Assembly (NCBI RefSeq): GCF_029504655.1
Contig: NZ_JAQFIL010000001.1
Coordinates: 3,725,001-3,789,000, forward strand
Origin: Catalinimonas alkaloidigena
GTDB taxonomy: Bacteria; Bacteroidota; Bacteroidia; Cytophagales; Cyclobacteriaceae
Direction of reading: 5' to 3'
DNA length: 64,000 bases
How positions within the stretch are numbered: the first letter of the stretch is position 1; the number at the start of each line of letters is the position of its first letter. Below are positions 19,280 to 28,013 of this stretch, in pieces. The translations under genes were made by a program, and so were the position numbers. The notes below the pieces were generated by a model. It worked only from the letters and a program-made list of their open reading frames with translations, was not told the origin of the DNA and did not search any database.

Positions 19280-20278
19280 ATGGTAAATATGAACGAACAA
19301 CAAATCATAGCGTGCTTGCTTGCAGGTGATGTTTCAATACAATATCAGGTGTACCGGGATTTGTTGGGCGATGACAGAAAGGATTTACAGCATAGAATCG
19401 CCAGTGAAGGTTGGGGGAAAAGATTTTTGTCCAGACGAAAAGCAAATGGACATTGGGGCAGGAAATTTTACCAACCCAAATGGACTTCTTCTCATTACAC
19501 TTTACTGGATCTGCGCAATCTGAATCTTAGTCCGGACAATCAGATTGTAAAGGAGACTATTGCCTTGACTTTGAATAGCAGTAAGTCAGAGGATGGAGGA
19601 ATTCAACTGGGGCCTTCTACCTCCCGGTATAGTGATGTTTGTGTCAACGCCATGTTTCTGAATTACGCTTCCTACTTTAAAACTGAAGAGCATAAATTGT
19701 GTTCTATCGTGGATAGTATTTTGCATGAGATCATGCCTGATGGTGGATTCAATTGCAGGACCACAAGAGTAGGTGCTAAACATAGTTCACTGCACACTAC
19801 CCTATCAGTACTTGAAGGATTGTATGAGTTTCAGAAATCAGGATATTCCTACCGGCTAAAAGATATTCTAACTGCTACCGAGAGTGCCAAAGAATTTATC
19901 CTGCTACATCAGTTATTCCTGTCTGACCACACGGGAGAGATTATTAACAAAGACTTTTTAAAAATAACTTATCCCTGTAGATGGAAATACGATATTCTTC
20001 GTGCATTAGACTATTTTCAGTATAGCCATAGTAAGTGGGATAAGAGGATGGAAAAAGCCATCAGTGTCATACAGAAAAAGAGAAATCATAACGGCACCTG
20101 GAATATGCAGTCTGCTCATCCCGGACAGCTCCACTTTGTAATGGAGAAAGCTGGCGTTCCGAGCAGGTGGAATACGATGAGAGCTTTACGGGTACTGAAA
20201 CATTTTGAAAAAGAAAAACCATCGCCGGCAATTACAAAAGAACATAACCCGCTCGAGGGACAGTTACGTTTTTCATAG
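19280..20278 (+). CDS. Prenyltransferase/squalene-cyclase-like alpha-toroid protein
   Basis: 332 residues; a second ATG at 19289 (MNEQQIIACL) is equally plausible. The sequence has repeated helical motifs with GG/GxxW patterns (SRRKANGHWGRKFYQPKW, SEDGGIQLGPS, MPDGGFNCRTTR, KRNHNGTWNMQ) typical of alpha6/alpha6 terpenoid-cyclase toroids. There is no DXDD or DCTAE-type catalytic motif and no signal peptide, so a true terpene cyclase is unlikely; cytoplasmic hypothetical proteins of this type are common in Firmicutes and Bacteroidota. It is followed 25 bp later by a VOC protein in the same direction, probably one operon. Function unknown. Confidence 0.75.
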   Translation: MVNMNEQQIIACLLAGDVSIQYQVYRDLLGDDRKDLQHRIASEGWGKRFLSRRKANGHWGRKFYQPKWTSSHYTLLDLRNLNLSPDNQIVKETIALTLNSSKSEDGGIQLGPSTSRYSDVCVNAMFLNYASYFKTEEHKLCSIVDSILHEIMPDGGFNCRTTRVGAKHSSLHTTLSVLEGLYEFQKSGYSYRLKDILTATESAKEFILLHQLFLSDHTGEIINKDFLKITYPCRWKYDILRALDYFQYSHSKWDKRMEKAISVIQKKRNHNGTWNMQSAHPGQLHFVMEKAGVPSRWNTMRALRVLKHFEKEKPSPAITKEHNPLEGQLRFS

Positions 20279-20303
20279 GGAACAAGGGTAAAGATATATA
20301 GCT

Positions 20304-20720
20304 ATGAGTGACCAGCAAAATAATCCATTTGTAGATTCCGCATTAACCACAATATTAGTGGTGTCGGATATGGCTGCCTCTAAAGCGTTTTATGTAGAGG
20401 TGCTGGGTGCTGAGATATTTCGTGAATACGGTGGTGATTCCCTGGTGCTGGAGTTTTTAGGAAATTGGATTTTACTTGTGACGCCAGGAGGTCCCACGCA
20501 GGACAAGCCAGACACACATTTTATTCCTCCAGCGGATAAAAATTCAGTAAGCCACGCATACACCATTCGGGTTAAGGATTGCAAAAAATCCTACGAAATA
20601 TTGAAGGGCAAAGGAGCTGATTTTATTACACCCCCAATGGACCGGGGAGCGGAAACCAGATGTTTTTTCAGAGACCCAGATGGTCATTTGTTTGAAATAA
20701 GTGAATACCGGGCGTCATAG
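20304..20720 (+). CDS. VOC-family (glyoxalase/bleomycin-resistance-like) protein
   Basis: 138 residues with the paired beta-alpha-beta-beta-beta modules of the vicinal oxygen chelate fold: TTILVVSDMAASKAFYVEVL at the N-terminus and AETRCFFRDPDGHLFEISEY at the C-terminus, the latter containing the usual metal-ligand glutamate. VOC proteins are cytoplasmic metal-dependent lyases, isomerases, dioxygenases or drug-binding proteins; the substrate is not predictable. It lies 25 bp after the toroid gene and converges with the S41 peptidase gene. Confidence 0.85.
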   Translation: MSDQQNNPFVDSALTTILVVSDMAASKAFYVEVLGAEIFREYGGDSLVLEFLGNWILLVTPGGPTQDKPDTHFIPPADKNSVSHAYTIRVKDCKKSYEILKGKGADFITPPMDRGAETRCFFRDPDGHLFEISEYRAS

Positions 20721-20850
20721 TGCAGCAGACGATGGCCGCAACACCCTACCCCCGATCTGTTCTTTCCATTGTGCTGTTAAGCCTGGAGTGAAGGCAAAGC
20801 ATCAAGATTAACAGTCTGGGCAGTTTATGTTAGTGCCCGTATGGCTCACT

Positions 20851-22314
20851 TTATTCATTTAATTTCTGAATAGTTTTTACTACATAATCTAACTGACTGT
20901 CTTTTCCTTCTATCAAATCCTGAACACTGAGCTTTACTTCTATATCAGGAATAACACCGCTTCCTTTTGCAATCCTATTGTCTGTAACATAGTGATTGAT
21001 TTTAACGAAAGACATTCTTACCATGATCTTTGCATTGGGCAGTTTGTATAAAGCGGAGAATTGACCGTTATGAAAATAATACCCTCCACCTGTTTCTTCA
21101 CCTACAAGCGTAATGTCAGGATCATTTTTAGCATTCAAGGCAAATGCGGAACCAGCAGAAAATGTTCGCCCCCCGATTAATACAAAAATATTTTTTTTAA
21201 AAGATCTCTTATAGGGCTTCATTGCTTCTTTTGCGTGATCTTTTTTAAGCACCCAGCCATCACCTTCCTTTTCTGCTGATGCAAAGTAAGTTGCAAAGAA
21301 CTGCTGATAATCGGTATCAGCATGTAATAGATATTTTTCCTCGGGTAGGGATGAAGTAATTGCATATTCAGAGACTCTTTGCTGGAATGGTTTGTCCGTA
21401 AGAAACGAGAACAAATGAATTGCATTGATCCTATATCCCCCATTATTGCTACGGACATCGACAATCACATTATCCGCTCTCTTCTTCCTGATTTCCTTAA
21501 ACAAAGCAATCAGTCTGGATTTGAATGCTTTAGGGTTCAATCCAAATGAATTCACCCTTAATACAAGGGTGTTTATTGAATCAATCGCATAGAGGTAGGG
21601 CCACTTCTCATTAATCCTTTCTTGGTAATACCTGGCTTTATCAGTGTAATTGTGGTAAAGGGAGAAATGAGAGGTCCGGAAGGCATGTCGGTTTCCAACT
21701 CGCTCAAAATCCTGACTTTCAACTATTATTGTTTGGGTGAGACCAGCCGGTGTATTATACACGACTTCATACATTTCTCTTTCACCAAATTCATAGTAAT
21801 GCAATATGCCAAATTCAGTTTCTATCTGCCTGTATTTCTTAGTGAGGTTAAACCCATCCGAGGACGCATATTTTAGCATTGTGTTGATGAGTTGGTTATT
21901 TCCTATCCCATTAATAGAAATTATCTGAGAGCCAATGGGAATTCCATGGTCATTTGTGTCGGTATAGAGTTTTCCCTCAATGATTTTTAACAGCAAAGGA
22001 AACAATTTGGGGATGGTGTCCATTTTGGCGTGCTGAACAATCAAATGGCCGTCTTTCACATGATCTGCTAAAGCACAGAGCGATTGGAAGAAATCTCCTG
22101 AATGCCTGAGTTGCTTTGCCTCTTCATTTTCAAAATGGCTAAATAAGCTATCCCACTTCTCTTTTGTAGTGTATTCATATAAACCGGGGTGAGCAGTGCT
22201 TAGGATATTTTTGAAGATGGTAAAATCCTCTGTTATCTGTTCCTGCGACAGTTCAGTCTGAGCAAGAATGCGCAAAGGAAAAATGAAGAACAATAGGGAA
22301 CTGCCGTATTTCAT
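20851..22314 (-). CDS. S41-family (C-terminal-processing-like) peptidase
   Basis: 487 residues from the ATG at 22314, which begins a good signal peptide (MKYGSSLLFFIFPLRILAQT); an in-frame ATG at 22353 would overlap the preceding gene. The N-terminal helical part is followed by a PDZ-like segment (GIPIGSQIISINGIGNNQLI) and the S41 core: NVIVDVRSNNGG and FVLIGGRTFSAGSAFALNAK, where the Ser in TFSAGS is the expected nucleophile. Family members are periplasmic serine proteases of the Ser/Lys type. It follows the DUF4386 gene by 11 bp and is probably cotranscribed with it. Confidence 0.88.
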   Translation of the reverse strand: MKYGSSLLFFIFPLRILAQTELSQEQITEDFTIFKNILSTAHPGLYEYTTKEKWDSLFSHFENEEAKQLRHSGDFFQSLCALADHVKDGHLIVQHAKMDTIPKLFPLLLKIIEGKLYTDTNDHGIPIGSQIISINGIGNNQLINTMLKYASSDGFNLTKKYRQIETEFGILHYYEFGEREMYEVVYNTPAGLTQTIIVESQDFERVGNRHAFRTSHFSLYHNYTDKARYYQERINEKWPYLYAIDSINTLVLRVNSFGLNPKAFKSRLIALFKEIRKKRADNVIVDVRSNNGGYRINAIHLFSFLTDKPFQQRVSEYAITSSLPEEKYLLHADTDYQQFFATYFASAEKEGDGWVLKKDHAKEAMKPYKRSFKKNIFVLIGGRTFSAGSAFALNAKNDPDITLVGEETGGGYYFHNGQFSALYKLPNAKIMVRMSFVKINHYVTDNRIAKGSGVIPDIEVKLSVQDLIEGKDSQLDYVVKTIQKLNE

Positions 22315-22325
22315 AATGCTTTTTG

Positions 22326-23012
22326 TCAGTTGTTTTGAGACACGAACCCACACTGTATATCAAGCCCTTTTACCATCAGCCATATTCCGAGAAATATTTC
22401 AAAGATGCCGGTAGGTGCATTTAAAAGCAGGTATTCATAAGTTATAATGTCCATCACTTTAAACAAGATCAAAATACTGGCTACCACTGACAATACAGCG
22501 CCGCATATCCCCCACACGGAAATCCATCGCGGCAATAGTTTTTTTCTAAGAAACAAGAAGTAAAGCATGACATTAGCCATACATAACATGACAACCATAA
22601 ACACATGGTTGATTAAATCTCGCATACTTCTCAAAACACCTCCTAAAAGCGCAATCGCGGGGGTGTCCTGCATACCATTTTGAACTAACAGTTCACTCAT
22701 AGTCAAGACAGATAACAGTACAATGATGCCCATTACTGATAGGCAGACTGCCACTACTCTGAAACTCAGGAATCCCAATGAAAAGCTCCCGCTATATCTT
22801 TTAATAAGCGGATATACCAAAATGGCAAAGCCCAAATAAGCCAGTGATAAGATCAATTGAAAAAGCGCGGCTATAATTACCTGATTGAAGTTCTTAGCAG
22901 CTTCCGTCAGATAAGCTGAAGCGTCAATGGCGGGGGCCACACTAAAAATTCCGGCAGCCATACCCAGCAATATCAGAAAACCTGACAGCCTGATTTTCTT
23001 CTTTACATCCAT
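22326..23012 (-). CDS. DUF4386 family integral membrane protein
   Basis: 228 residues, about six hydrophobic helices (for example IRLSGFLILLGMAAGIFSVA, IIAALFQLILSLAYLGFAIL, VFMVVMLCMANVMLYFLFL). Layout and conserved segments (RSMRDLINHVFMV, RWISVWGICGAVLSV, PTGIFEIFLGIWLM) match DUF4386, a Bacteroidota/Actinobacteria inner-membrane family of unknown role. It is first in a two-gene unit with the S41 peptidase; an AraC regulator gene lies 84 bp upstream in the same direction. Confidence 0.85.
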   Translation of the reverse strand: MDVKKKIRLSGFLILLGMAAGIFSVAPAIDASAYLTEAAKNFNQVIIAALFQLILSLAYLGFAILVYPLIKRYSGSFSLGFLSFRVVAVCLSVMGIIVLLSVLTMSELLVQNGMQDTPAIALLGGVLRSMRDLINHVFMVVMLCMANVMLYFLFLRKKLLPRWISVWGICGAVLSVVASILILFKVMDIITYEYLLLNAPTGIFEIFLGIWLMVKGLDIQCGFVSQNN

Positions 23013-23095
23013 AATTTATCTTTTTTTCATCATCAATAGTTCATGCCACAAAAGTACTTTGGACATAAGCTTGGGAATTGTAAAAAATGGACATC

Positions 23096-23926
23096 TTAAA
23101 TAGCTTCATTACTCAGCTTCCAAAACTCCGTGGGGCTAAAGCCGGTAAAGGATTTGAACTCATGAATGAAATGTGCCTGGTCATAATATCCGTGCCGGTA
23201 TGCAGTCTCTGTCAGACTGGATAGTCTGGGATAATTATGGATGACGGACTCGAAACGTATGATCCTTGAATACATTTTGGGGCTAAAACCTGTGAAGGCT
23301 TTAAAGCGCCTGTAGAACTGTTTATGAGAAAGGCAAAAATGACGAGCAAGGTTCTCAATGGCTATTCTTCCATTGCTCTCATTTATTAGCTGGATAGCCT
23401 GGGTGATGCGTACGTCTTCTAATCTCTGCTTTTTCAGCCTGGAAATGAAGTAGTCTGAAAGGATATTTATTCGTTGCTGCGTGGAACTTGCCAGGGCGAT
23501 TCGTTCATTCAAAACAGCTCCTTCAGGCCCAAGAAAAGTATGTAAAGAAATAAATTCTTTATTCACTTCTGAGGCAGGAATATGAAAGAAGGCTGGTATT
23601 GCATATGAATAAAAGGCAATGCCGATGAGATGATAAAAACCCGCTACTGAAAATTGACCCGCTAAGTGAGTATGGCCCTGAAATGTGGAAAATAATAAGT
23701 CGGACTGCTTACTTTCACCAGCAAAGGCAAAAGTAATTTCAGTCAAGCTACTAGCGACCACATAGTATTGTGTGTTAGGCTTTTGTGTGGTGGCATCCCA
23801 GGTGCCTACCCAAAAATGGCTTATGAAATCTCTGAGTTGTTCATTTGGCTGGATAATCTCATATTTCACTGTTCTGATTGATTTCTGAGTTAGACCATTT
23901 ATGTTTACAATGACACCAACGCTCAA
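23096..23926 (-). CDS. AraC-family transcriptional regulator
   Basis: 276 residues. The N-terminal half (VKYEIIQPNEQLRDFISHFW) is the DUF6597-type ligand domain common in Bacteroidota. The C-terminal half has two helix-turn-helix motifs (IAIENLARHFCLSHKQFYRR; LTETAYRHGYYDQAHFIHEF) and the family ending FKSFTGFSPTEFWKL. It probably controls the DUF4386-S41 unit just downstream; the effector is unknown. Confidence 0.92.
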   Translation of the reverse strand: MSVGVIVNINGLTQKSIRTVKYEIIQPNEQLRDFISHFWVGTWDATTQKPNTQYYVVASSLTEITFAFAGESKQSDLLFSTFQGHTHLAGQFSVAGFYHLIGIAFYSYAIPAFFHIPASEVNKEFISLHTFLGPEGAVLNERIALASSTQQRINILSDYFISRLKKQRLEDVRITQAIQLINESNGRIAIENLARHFCLSHKQFYRRFKAFTGFSPKMYSRIIRFESVIHNYPRLSSLTETAYRHGYYDQAHFIHEFKSFTGFSPTEFWKLSNEAI

Positions 23927-24009
23927 CTATCAGTGATAAGCCGGGCTTTTCAAATATCCATAAAAGTAGCCTTTCTCACCAGCCTGTGCAAAATGAACTC
24001 ATAACCGCC

Positions 24010-24135
24010 TCAGGCCTGTCCCGGATAAACCGTTACACCCAGGTCTAAATCAACCACCGCTGTCACTGCAGTAATGTCATCGCCATTCAGATAGTAAGTC
24101 TGGCGATATCTTCAGGCTGAACGGGCTCATTGCAT
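24010..24135 (-). pseudogene. C-terminal remnant of an SDR dehydrogenase gene
   Basis: Minus-strand frames give EPVQPEDIARL then, one base out of phase, YYLNGDDITAVTAVVDLDLG followed by a stop at 24010-24012. This is the usual C-terminal segment of short-chain dehydrogenases (PEDIA..v.fL.sdda..vTg..l.vDgG). No upstream part is present, so only about 42 codons survive and they contain a frameshift. The rest of the 23927-24283 spacer holds no other gene that I recognise. Confidence 0.55.
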
Positions 24136-24283
24136 TGTCCTATTGATATTTTTCAGATAAAAAAATATGTATTGGTAGCTAATCATAATAATAAAAAAAA
24201 TAGAGGTTGTATAAAACATCTGAAGACAAAGTATGTTGAATCGGGTATATAGCTCGATATTAAATTATTTAATTTTTTTAATC

Positions 24284-25048
24284 ATGAATAATTTTTTCAA
24301 CTATCACCATCAATATTTAAATGGTTTTTTTATCCTGCTGATCATAATAGGTGTTGCCTGTACCCGAAATACTCCACCCAATATAACGCCTCCTGGTGAT
24401 GAAAAAACTGGAAAAGCCAAAGTTTTGGAAACAGGTGCAGAGCTTCTTCAAAATGAAGCCCCCATTAATCAGATCAGTATGTATTTGGATGGTTTTCACT
24501 TTGCTAATGGTGATATGAATCATCAGATGGAAGCTCATCATTATTGCACACAATTGAACGATGATGTCACCCAGTGTATGATCTACGACGGAAACACAGC
24601 AGATGCGCTGCTTATCGGAGTTGAATATATCATTTCTGAGAAATTATTTAAAACATTACCCAGGGAGGAAAGACAATTATGGCACAGCCATGATTATGAG
24701 GTGAAATCAGGTCAACTCATAGCGCCTGGTATTCCTCAGTTGGCAGAACACGAACTCATGGAAAAGTTAGTATCTACTTATGGAAAAACCTGGCATACCT
24801 GGCAAACCAACACCAGTGATTCATTACCCACAGGTACACCTAATCTCATGATGGGCTTTACTGCCGATGGACAGATAGAGCAAACTCTGCTGAAAGACAG
24901 AGATGAAAGATTTAATGTTTCTACTACTGAAAAAAAAGAAAACAGAGCAGATATTCCTAAGCCTGAAGTATTAGCGGGAGCTAATGCCTGGCAGGAAGGA
25001 ATAATAAAACAACTTCCTTCATTAACTGAAGGTAAGGATGAAGAGTAA
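24284..25048 (+). CDS. OBAP-family (DUF1264) lipoprotein
   Basis: 254 residues from the ATG at 24284; an upstream in-frame ATG at 24233 would add a second hydrophobic stretch. A long hydrophobic segment ends in IIIGVAC, a lipobox. The body closely follows the oil-body-associated protein family: ISMYLDGFHFANGDMNHQME, HHYCTQLNDDVTQCMIYDG, LIGVEYIISEKLFKTLP, LWHSHDYEVKSGQLIAPG and KTWHTWQTN. The family was named in plant seeds and is also found in bacteria and fungi; its biochemical role is unknown, though the many conserved His residues suggest metal binding (inference). Here the lipid anchor would place it on a membrane. It precedes the DUF2892 gene by 78 bp. Confidence 0.85.
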   Translation: MNNFFNYHHQYLNGFFILLIIIGVACTRNTPPNITPPGDEKTGKAKVLETGAELLQNEAPINQISMYLDGFHFANGDMNHQMEAHHYCTQLNDDVTQCMIYDGNTADALLIGVEYIISEKLFKTLPREERQLWHSHDYEVKSGQLIAPGIPQLAEHELMEKLVSTYGKTWHTWQTNTSDSLPTGTPNLMMGFTADGQIEQTLLKDRDERFNVSTTEKKENRADIPKPEVLAGANAWQEGIIKQLPSLTEGKDEE

Positions 25049-25126
25049 ACACATTTTTTCCTGGTTTTAAAAGATGCCAGGTATTCATAAAACATATATT
25101 TTTTTAACGATTAACAGTAAACGATT

Positions 25127-25582
25127 ATGAACTCATCAGAAGCTAAAACAAAGGGACGTGTTAGAAAAAGTTCTACAGCAAAGCAAAATACAGCGATAGA
25201 TCAAAAGACGCTTCAGCACATAAAGAACTACCAAAACGTTACTGACGAACAAATCACGCAACGACTGAAGGAATTGGATAAGAAATGGGATATAGAAAAA
25301 ACCCTGGAAGTAAATGCTTCCTCCCTTTCACTTATAGGTTTGATCCTGGGCAACTACGTAAACAAAAGATGGTACCTTCTTCCCGGCTTAGTAACTGCCT
25401 TTTTACTGCAGCATGGCTTACAGGGTTGGTGTCCGCCATTACCGATATTTCGTAATATGGGGATCAGAACAAGACAAGAAATTGATGAAGAACGTTATGC
25501 ATTGAAGGTTCTGCGAGGAGATTTTAATCATATTTCTGATACTTCAGAGCCTGAACATATCACAAAAACCTTAAAAGGCTAA
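25127..25582 (+). CDS. DUF2892 (YgaP-like transmembrane) protein
   Basis: 151 residues. A charged N-terminal 60 residues precedes a DUF2892 hairpin of two hydrophobic segments (LSLIGLILGNYVNKRWYLLP, LVTAFLLQHGLQGWCPPLP) and the typical RNMGIRTRQEIDEERYALK tail. DUF2892 modules sit in the inner membrane, often beside rhodanese or redox proteins; the function is unknown. The long polar N-terminus (SEAKTKGRVRKSSTAKQ) is not part of the domain. Confidence 0.82.
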   Translation: MNSSEAKTKGRVRKSSTAKQNTAIDQKTLQHIKNYQNVTDEQITQRLKELDKKWDIEKTLEVNASSLSLIGLILGNYVNKRWYLLPGLVTAFLLQHGLQGWCPPLPIFRNMGIRTRQEIDEERYALKVLRGDFNHISDTSEPEHITKTLKG

Positions 25583-25753
25583 TAAACTTTAAAGCCTTGG
25601 CAGCATCATGTGTAAAGCAATGCATCTTTGAACATACATATTATGCTCTGTTGATATTTTTGCAAATGGAGTCACCTAGCCTGAGACTAAGAATTACTTT
25701 AGCTTTTGGGCTAGGATGCAAAAAAGGTTTAATCAGATGTAACTGCTTTTTTG

Positions 25754-25794
25754 ATAATCTTTTTGTCAGGGATGATCTTTGACAAAAAGATTAT
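25754..25794. repeat. 15-bp perfect inverted repeat (possible bidirectional terminator)
   Basis: ATAATCTTTTTGTCA (25754-25768) and TGACAAAAAGATTAT (25780-25794) pair perfectly with an 11-nt loop, followed by TTTTCATTTTC. It lies 170 bp past the DUF2892 stop. The stem is AT-rich, so it could be a weak terminator or a protein-binding site. The remainder of the 25583-26024 spacer shows no gene that I can support. Confidence 0.6.
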
Positions 25795-26039
25795 TTTCAT
25801 TTTCAACCTTTTTTTATGCAGTACTATTTCTGTATAAAATTAGTGAACTCTTCTTTTGATCTGGCCTGAGCAAAAATTACAGCTGAAGTTCAACAGCAGC
25901 CAGAAGCAGCAATAAACGCAATGTAGATCCTTGGAATAATAATATTTCGTTTCTTTTATGTTTTCTACCAAATAAATGAAACAATAAGTAACCTTTTCTG
26001 CGTTAGAGGAAGAGTTAGTAAAAAATGAAAAAACAGTAG

Positions 26040-26438
26040 GTGCGTAATATTGTCCTTATCATATTGTCTTGTATGCTTCTCTTTTCATCCTCCTGTGTGA
26101 TGAAGAAAGCGGTCGTGCATTATTTTGATCTGGAAAAACCTACACCGGCTAAAACTTTACCTGCCTCTGAACACAAAAGTTCTGATATTACCATCTCAGA
26201 GCTATGCAGTCTTGATGCACACACAGGCAGTATTTTGGATGATGTTGAGCTGATCACAGCACTGAAACAGCTACAGCTCAGTGCTCCTGTTTTCTTTTTA
26301 CTGGCATCATTTGTCTTTTCCTGGATAGCTTATATTTTGCAATCAGCTTTAGCCCCCGGCTACCTTAGGCAAATCATAAGCATCACCTCACCCACCCCTC
26401 TTTTTATCAGGCTCAACCGCCTGGTCCTGTACGCCTAA
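26040..26438 (+). CDS. Short putative lipoprotein/membrane protein with in-frame TAG before a GTG start
   Basis: 132 residues if started at GTG 26040. The N-terminus RNIVLIILSCMLLFSSSC resembles a lipoprotein signal with Cys at 19; a second hydrophobic helix (APVFFLLASFVFSWIAYIL) lies near residues 82-102. Immediately upstream and in frame is ATG AAA AAA CAG TAG (26025-26039), so the expected natural start is cut off by an amber codon directly before the GTG. Either the gene restarts at GTG or it is newly broken. It precedes the TolC operon by 186 bp in the same direction. No family recognised. Confidence 0.5.
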   Translation: MRNIVLIILSCMLLFSSSCVMKKAVVHYFDLEKPTPAKTLPASEHKSSDITISELCSLDAHTGSILDDVELITALKQLQLSAPVFFLLASFVFSWIAYILQSALAPGYLRQIISITSPTPLFIRLNRLVLYA

Positions 26439-26483
26439 CTTCTTTCTTAAGAGTAGTTTCTATTCGTTTCAATTCCTGTTTTC

Positions 26484-26579
26484 ACATGCTTGCTTCAAAA
26501 GCATTTGTCAAGCATGTAGCGTGTATACGCTGAATAGTACTACTCATTTCCATCCGCTCACCGCTTCACTAGTGGTGAA
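26484..26579 (+). promoter_or_regulatory. Cluster of three inverted repeats upstream of the efflux operon
   Basis: Within 100 bp before tolC lie ACATGCTTG...CAAGCATGT (26484-26492/26509-26517, 16-nt spacer), AGCGT-GTAT-ACGCT (26518-26531) and TTCAC-TAGTG-GTGAA (26565-26579). Such dyads are typical regulator binding sites (TetR, MerR or two-component type) or mRNA leader hairpins. No regulator gene is adjacent. Role inferred from position only. Confidence 0.4.
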
Positions 26580-26624
26580 CCTATATTCATTTACTTTTTC
26601 ACTTTACTAAAGTATCAATCATAC

Positions 26625-27998
26625 ATGGTATATAAATATATGCTGATGTTCTGTGCGGTCTGCCTTGTCGGTCAGGCTCCACTACAGGCCCAGGACTCTC
26701 TTTCCCTTGTTCAGCTATGGGAAAAGTCAATAGAGGGTTATCCCAGCCTGAGTGCTGAAGATGCAGCACTGCAGCAGGCAACTATTGATCAGCGACTTAC
26801 CCGAAATCAATATCTACCTCAAATACAATTTCAGGCGCAGAGCACAATTGGAAGCTACCAGGGGAACTCTGCTGCTTTTTTTCCGCTTCCTGGCTTTTTT
26901 AACGTCAACGGGAATGCCAACAGTATTGCTCAGCCCGCTAGCAATTTGGTAAGCTCAGCCGTGCTCAACTGGGAGTTTTTCCGTTTCGGACGACATAAAA
27001 AATCCGTGGAAGCAGCCATGCTACAAGTAGATCGAGCCAGTGCAAGCCTGGATGCTGAGCAGCTACACCTTCAAAGCCAGCTTACTCACGCTTATATCAA
27101 ATTACTGTACCACCAGCAAATGCTGAGATGGGCTGGCACCAACAGCCAGAGGTTAGAAGATCTGCTTGAAGTCACGCGAAGTTTGGCTCAATCAGGCTTA
27201 TCAGCCGGTGCGGATTCCTTATTAATCAAAAGCTCTCTATTACAGGCAAAGGCTGATCAGGAAAACTGGGATGGAGAAAAAAAGTCCAGTAAGATCCTAT
27301 TATCAAAATGGATAGATACTCCTGAGCGAAGCTTTGTGATAAAACAAAAAAGTTTCTTTGCATCCCTATCTGCACTGCCCTCAGAGGGGGAATTAAACAC
27401 AGAAGGCCATCCCCTGCTCCGTGTGAGACAAGCGCAGCAAAACTACGCTGAAAAGCAATATGAAATAGCAAGAAGAAGAATTTTTCCTACTGTTTCCTTG
27501 CTTGCCGGAGCGCAGCTCAAAGGCAGGGCAGTACTCAAGGGAGAAGGGGCAAACGAATCATGGTCTGATGCCTATCAGGCACCCACTCATAATTACCTCA
27601 TAGGTCTCGGCTTGAGCTGGAACCTGAGTCACCTTTATAACCAGAAGCTACTGAATAGCCGATACCTGGAACAAATCAACATCCAGGAGGCAGCATGGGA
27701 AGAAGAGAAATTAGATCTAAATGCCCAATATCATTCTTCTGTACAGCAAATACAAAGACAGAGGGAAAGGATAGAGGATGCTGACCAGGCCTATCAAAAT
27801 GCACTGCAGGCCTATGAGCTTTTTGAAGTTCGTTATAGCAGTGGACTCATTAGCCTGACTGAGCTACTACAGATCCAGCAAATTCTCCAGCAGGCCGACA
27901 AAAGCAGAATCCAGGCTTACTACGAATACTGGATGACAGCTATCGCACTTGCTGATGCACAGGCCGACTTTTCGTTTCTGGCTGAAATTTTCAACTAA
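26625..27998 (+). CDS. TolC-family outer-membrane efflux channel
   Basis: 457 residues with a signal peptide (to PLQAQ, about residue 23). Two internally homologous halves rich in heptad-like helices are visible: LWEKSIEGYPSLSAEDAALQ with RQYLPQIQ-type strands, then VRQAQQNYAEKQYEIARRRI and YNQKLLNSRYLEQINIQEA. The end, FEVRYSSGLISLTELLQIQQ, is a standard OEP motif. It forms the outer-membrane duct of the tripartite pump encoded by the next two genes, which follow after 15 and 11 bp. Confidence 0.9.
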   Translation: MVYKYMLMFCAVCLVGQAPLQAQDSLSLVQLWEKSIEGYPSLSAEDAALQQATIDQRLTRNQYLPQIQFQAQSTIGSYQGNSAAFFPLPGFFNVNGNANSIAQPASNLVSSAVLNWEFFRFGRHKKSVEAAMLQVDRASASLDAEQLHLQSQLTHAYIKLLYHQQMLRWAGTNSQRLEDLLEVTRSLAQSGLSAGADSLLIKSSLLQAKADQENWDGEKKSSKILLSKWIDTPERSFVIKQKSFFASLSALPSEGELNTEGHPLLRVRQAQQNYAEKQYEIARRRIFPTVSLLAGAQLKGRAVLKGEGANESWSDAYQAPTHNYLIGLGLSWNLSHLYNQKLLNSRYLEQINIQEAAWEEEKLDLNAQYHSSVQQIQRQRERIEDADQAYQNALQAYELFEVRYSSGLISLTELLQIQQILQQADKSRIQAYYEYWMTAIALADAQADFSFLAEIFN

Positions 27999-28013
27999 AC
28001 CTTATCAACATTT

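Noticed and set aside
19092..19286. Plus-strand 64-codon frame before the toroid-protein gene
   Set aside because: Overlaps the next start, has an unnatural Lys/Arg/Leu-rich composition and no family match that I can see.
25597..25782. Plus-strand 61-codon frame after DUF2892
   Set aside because: Ends inside an inverted repeat and shows no protein-like conservation or start signal.
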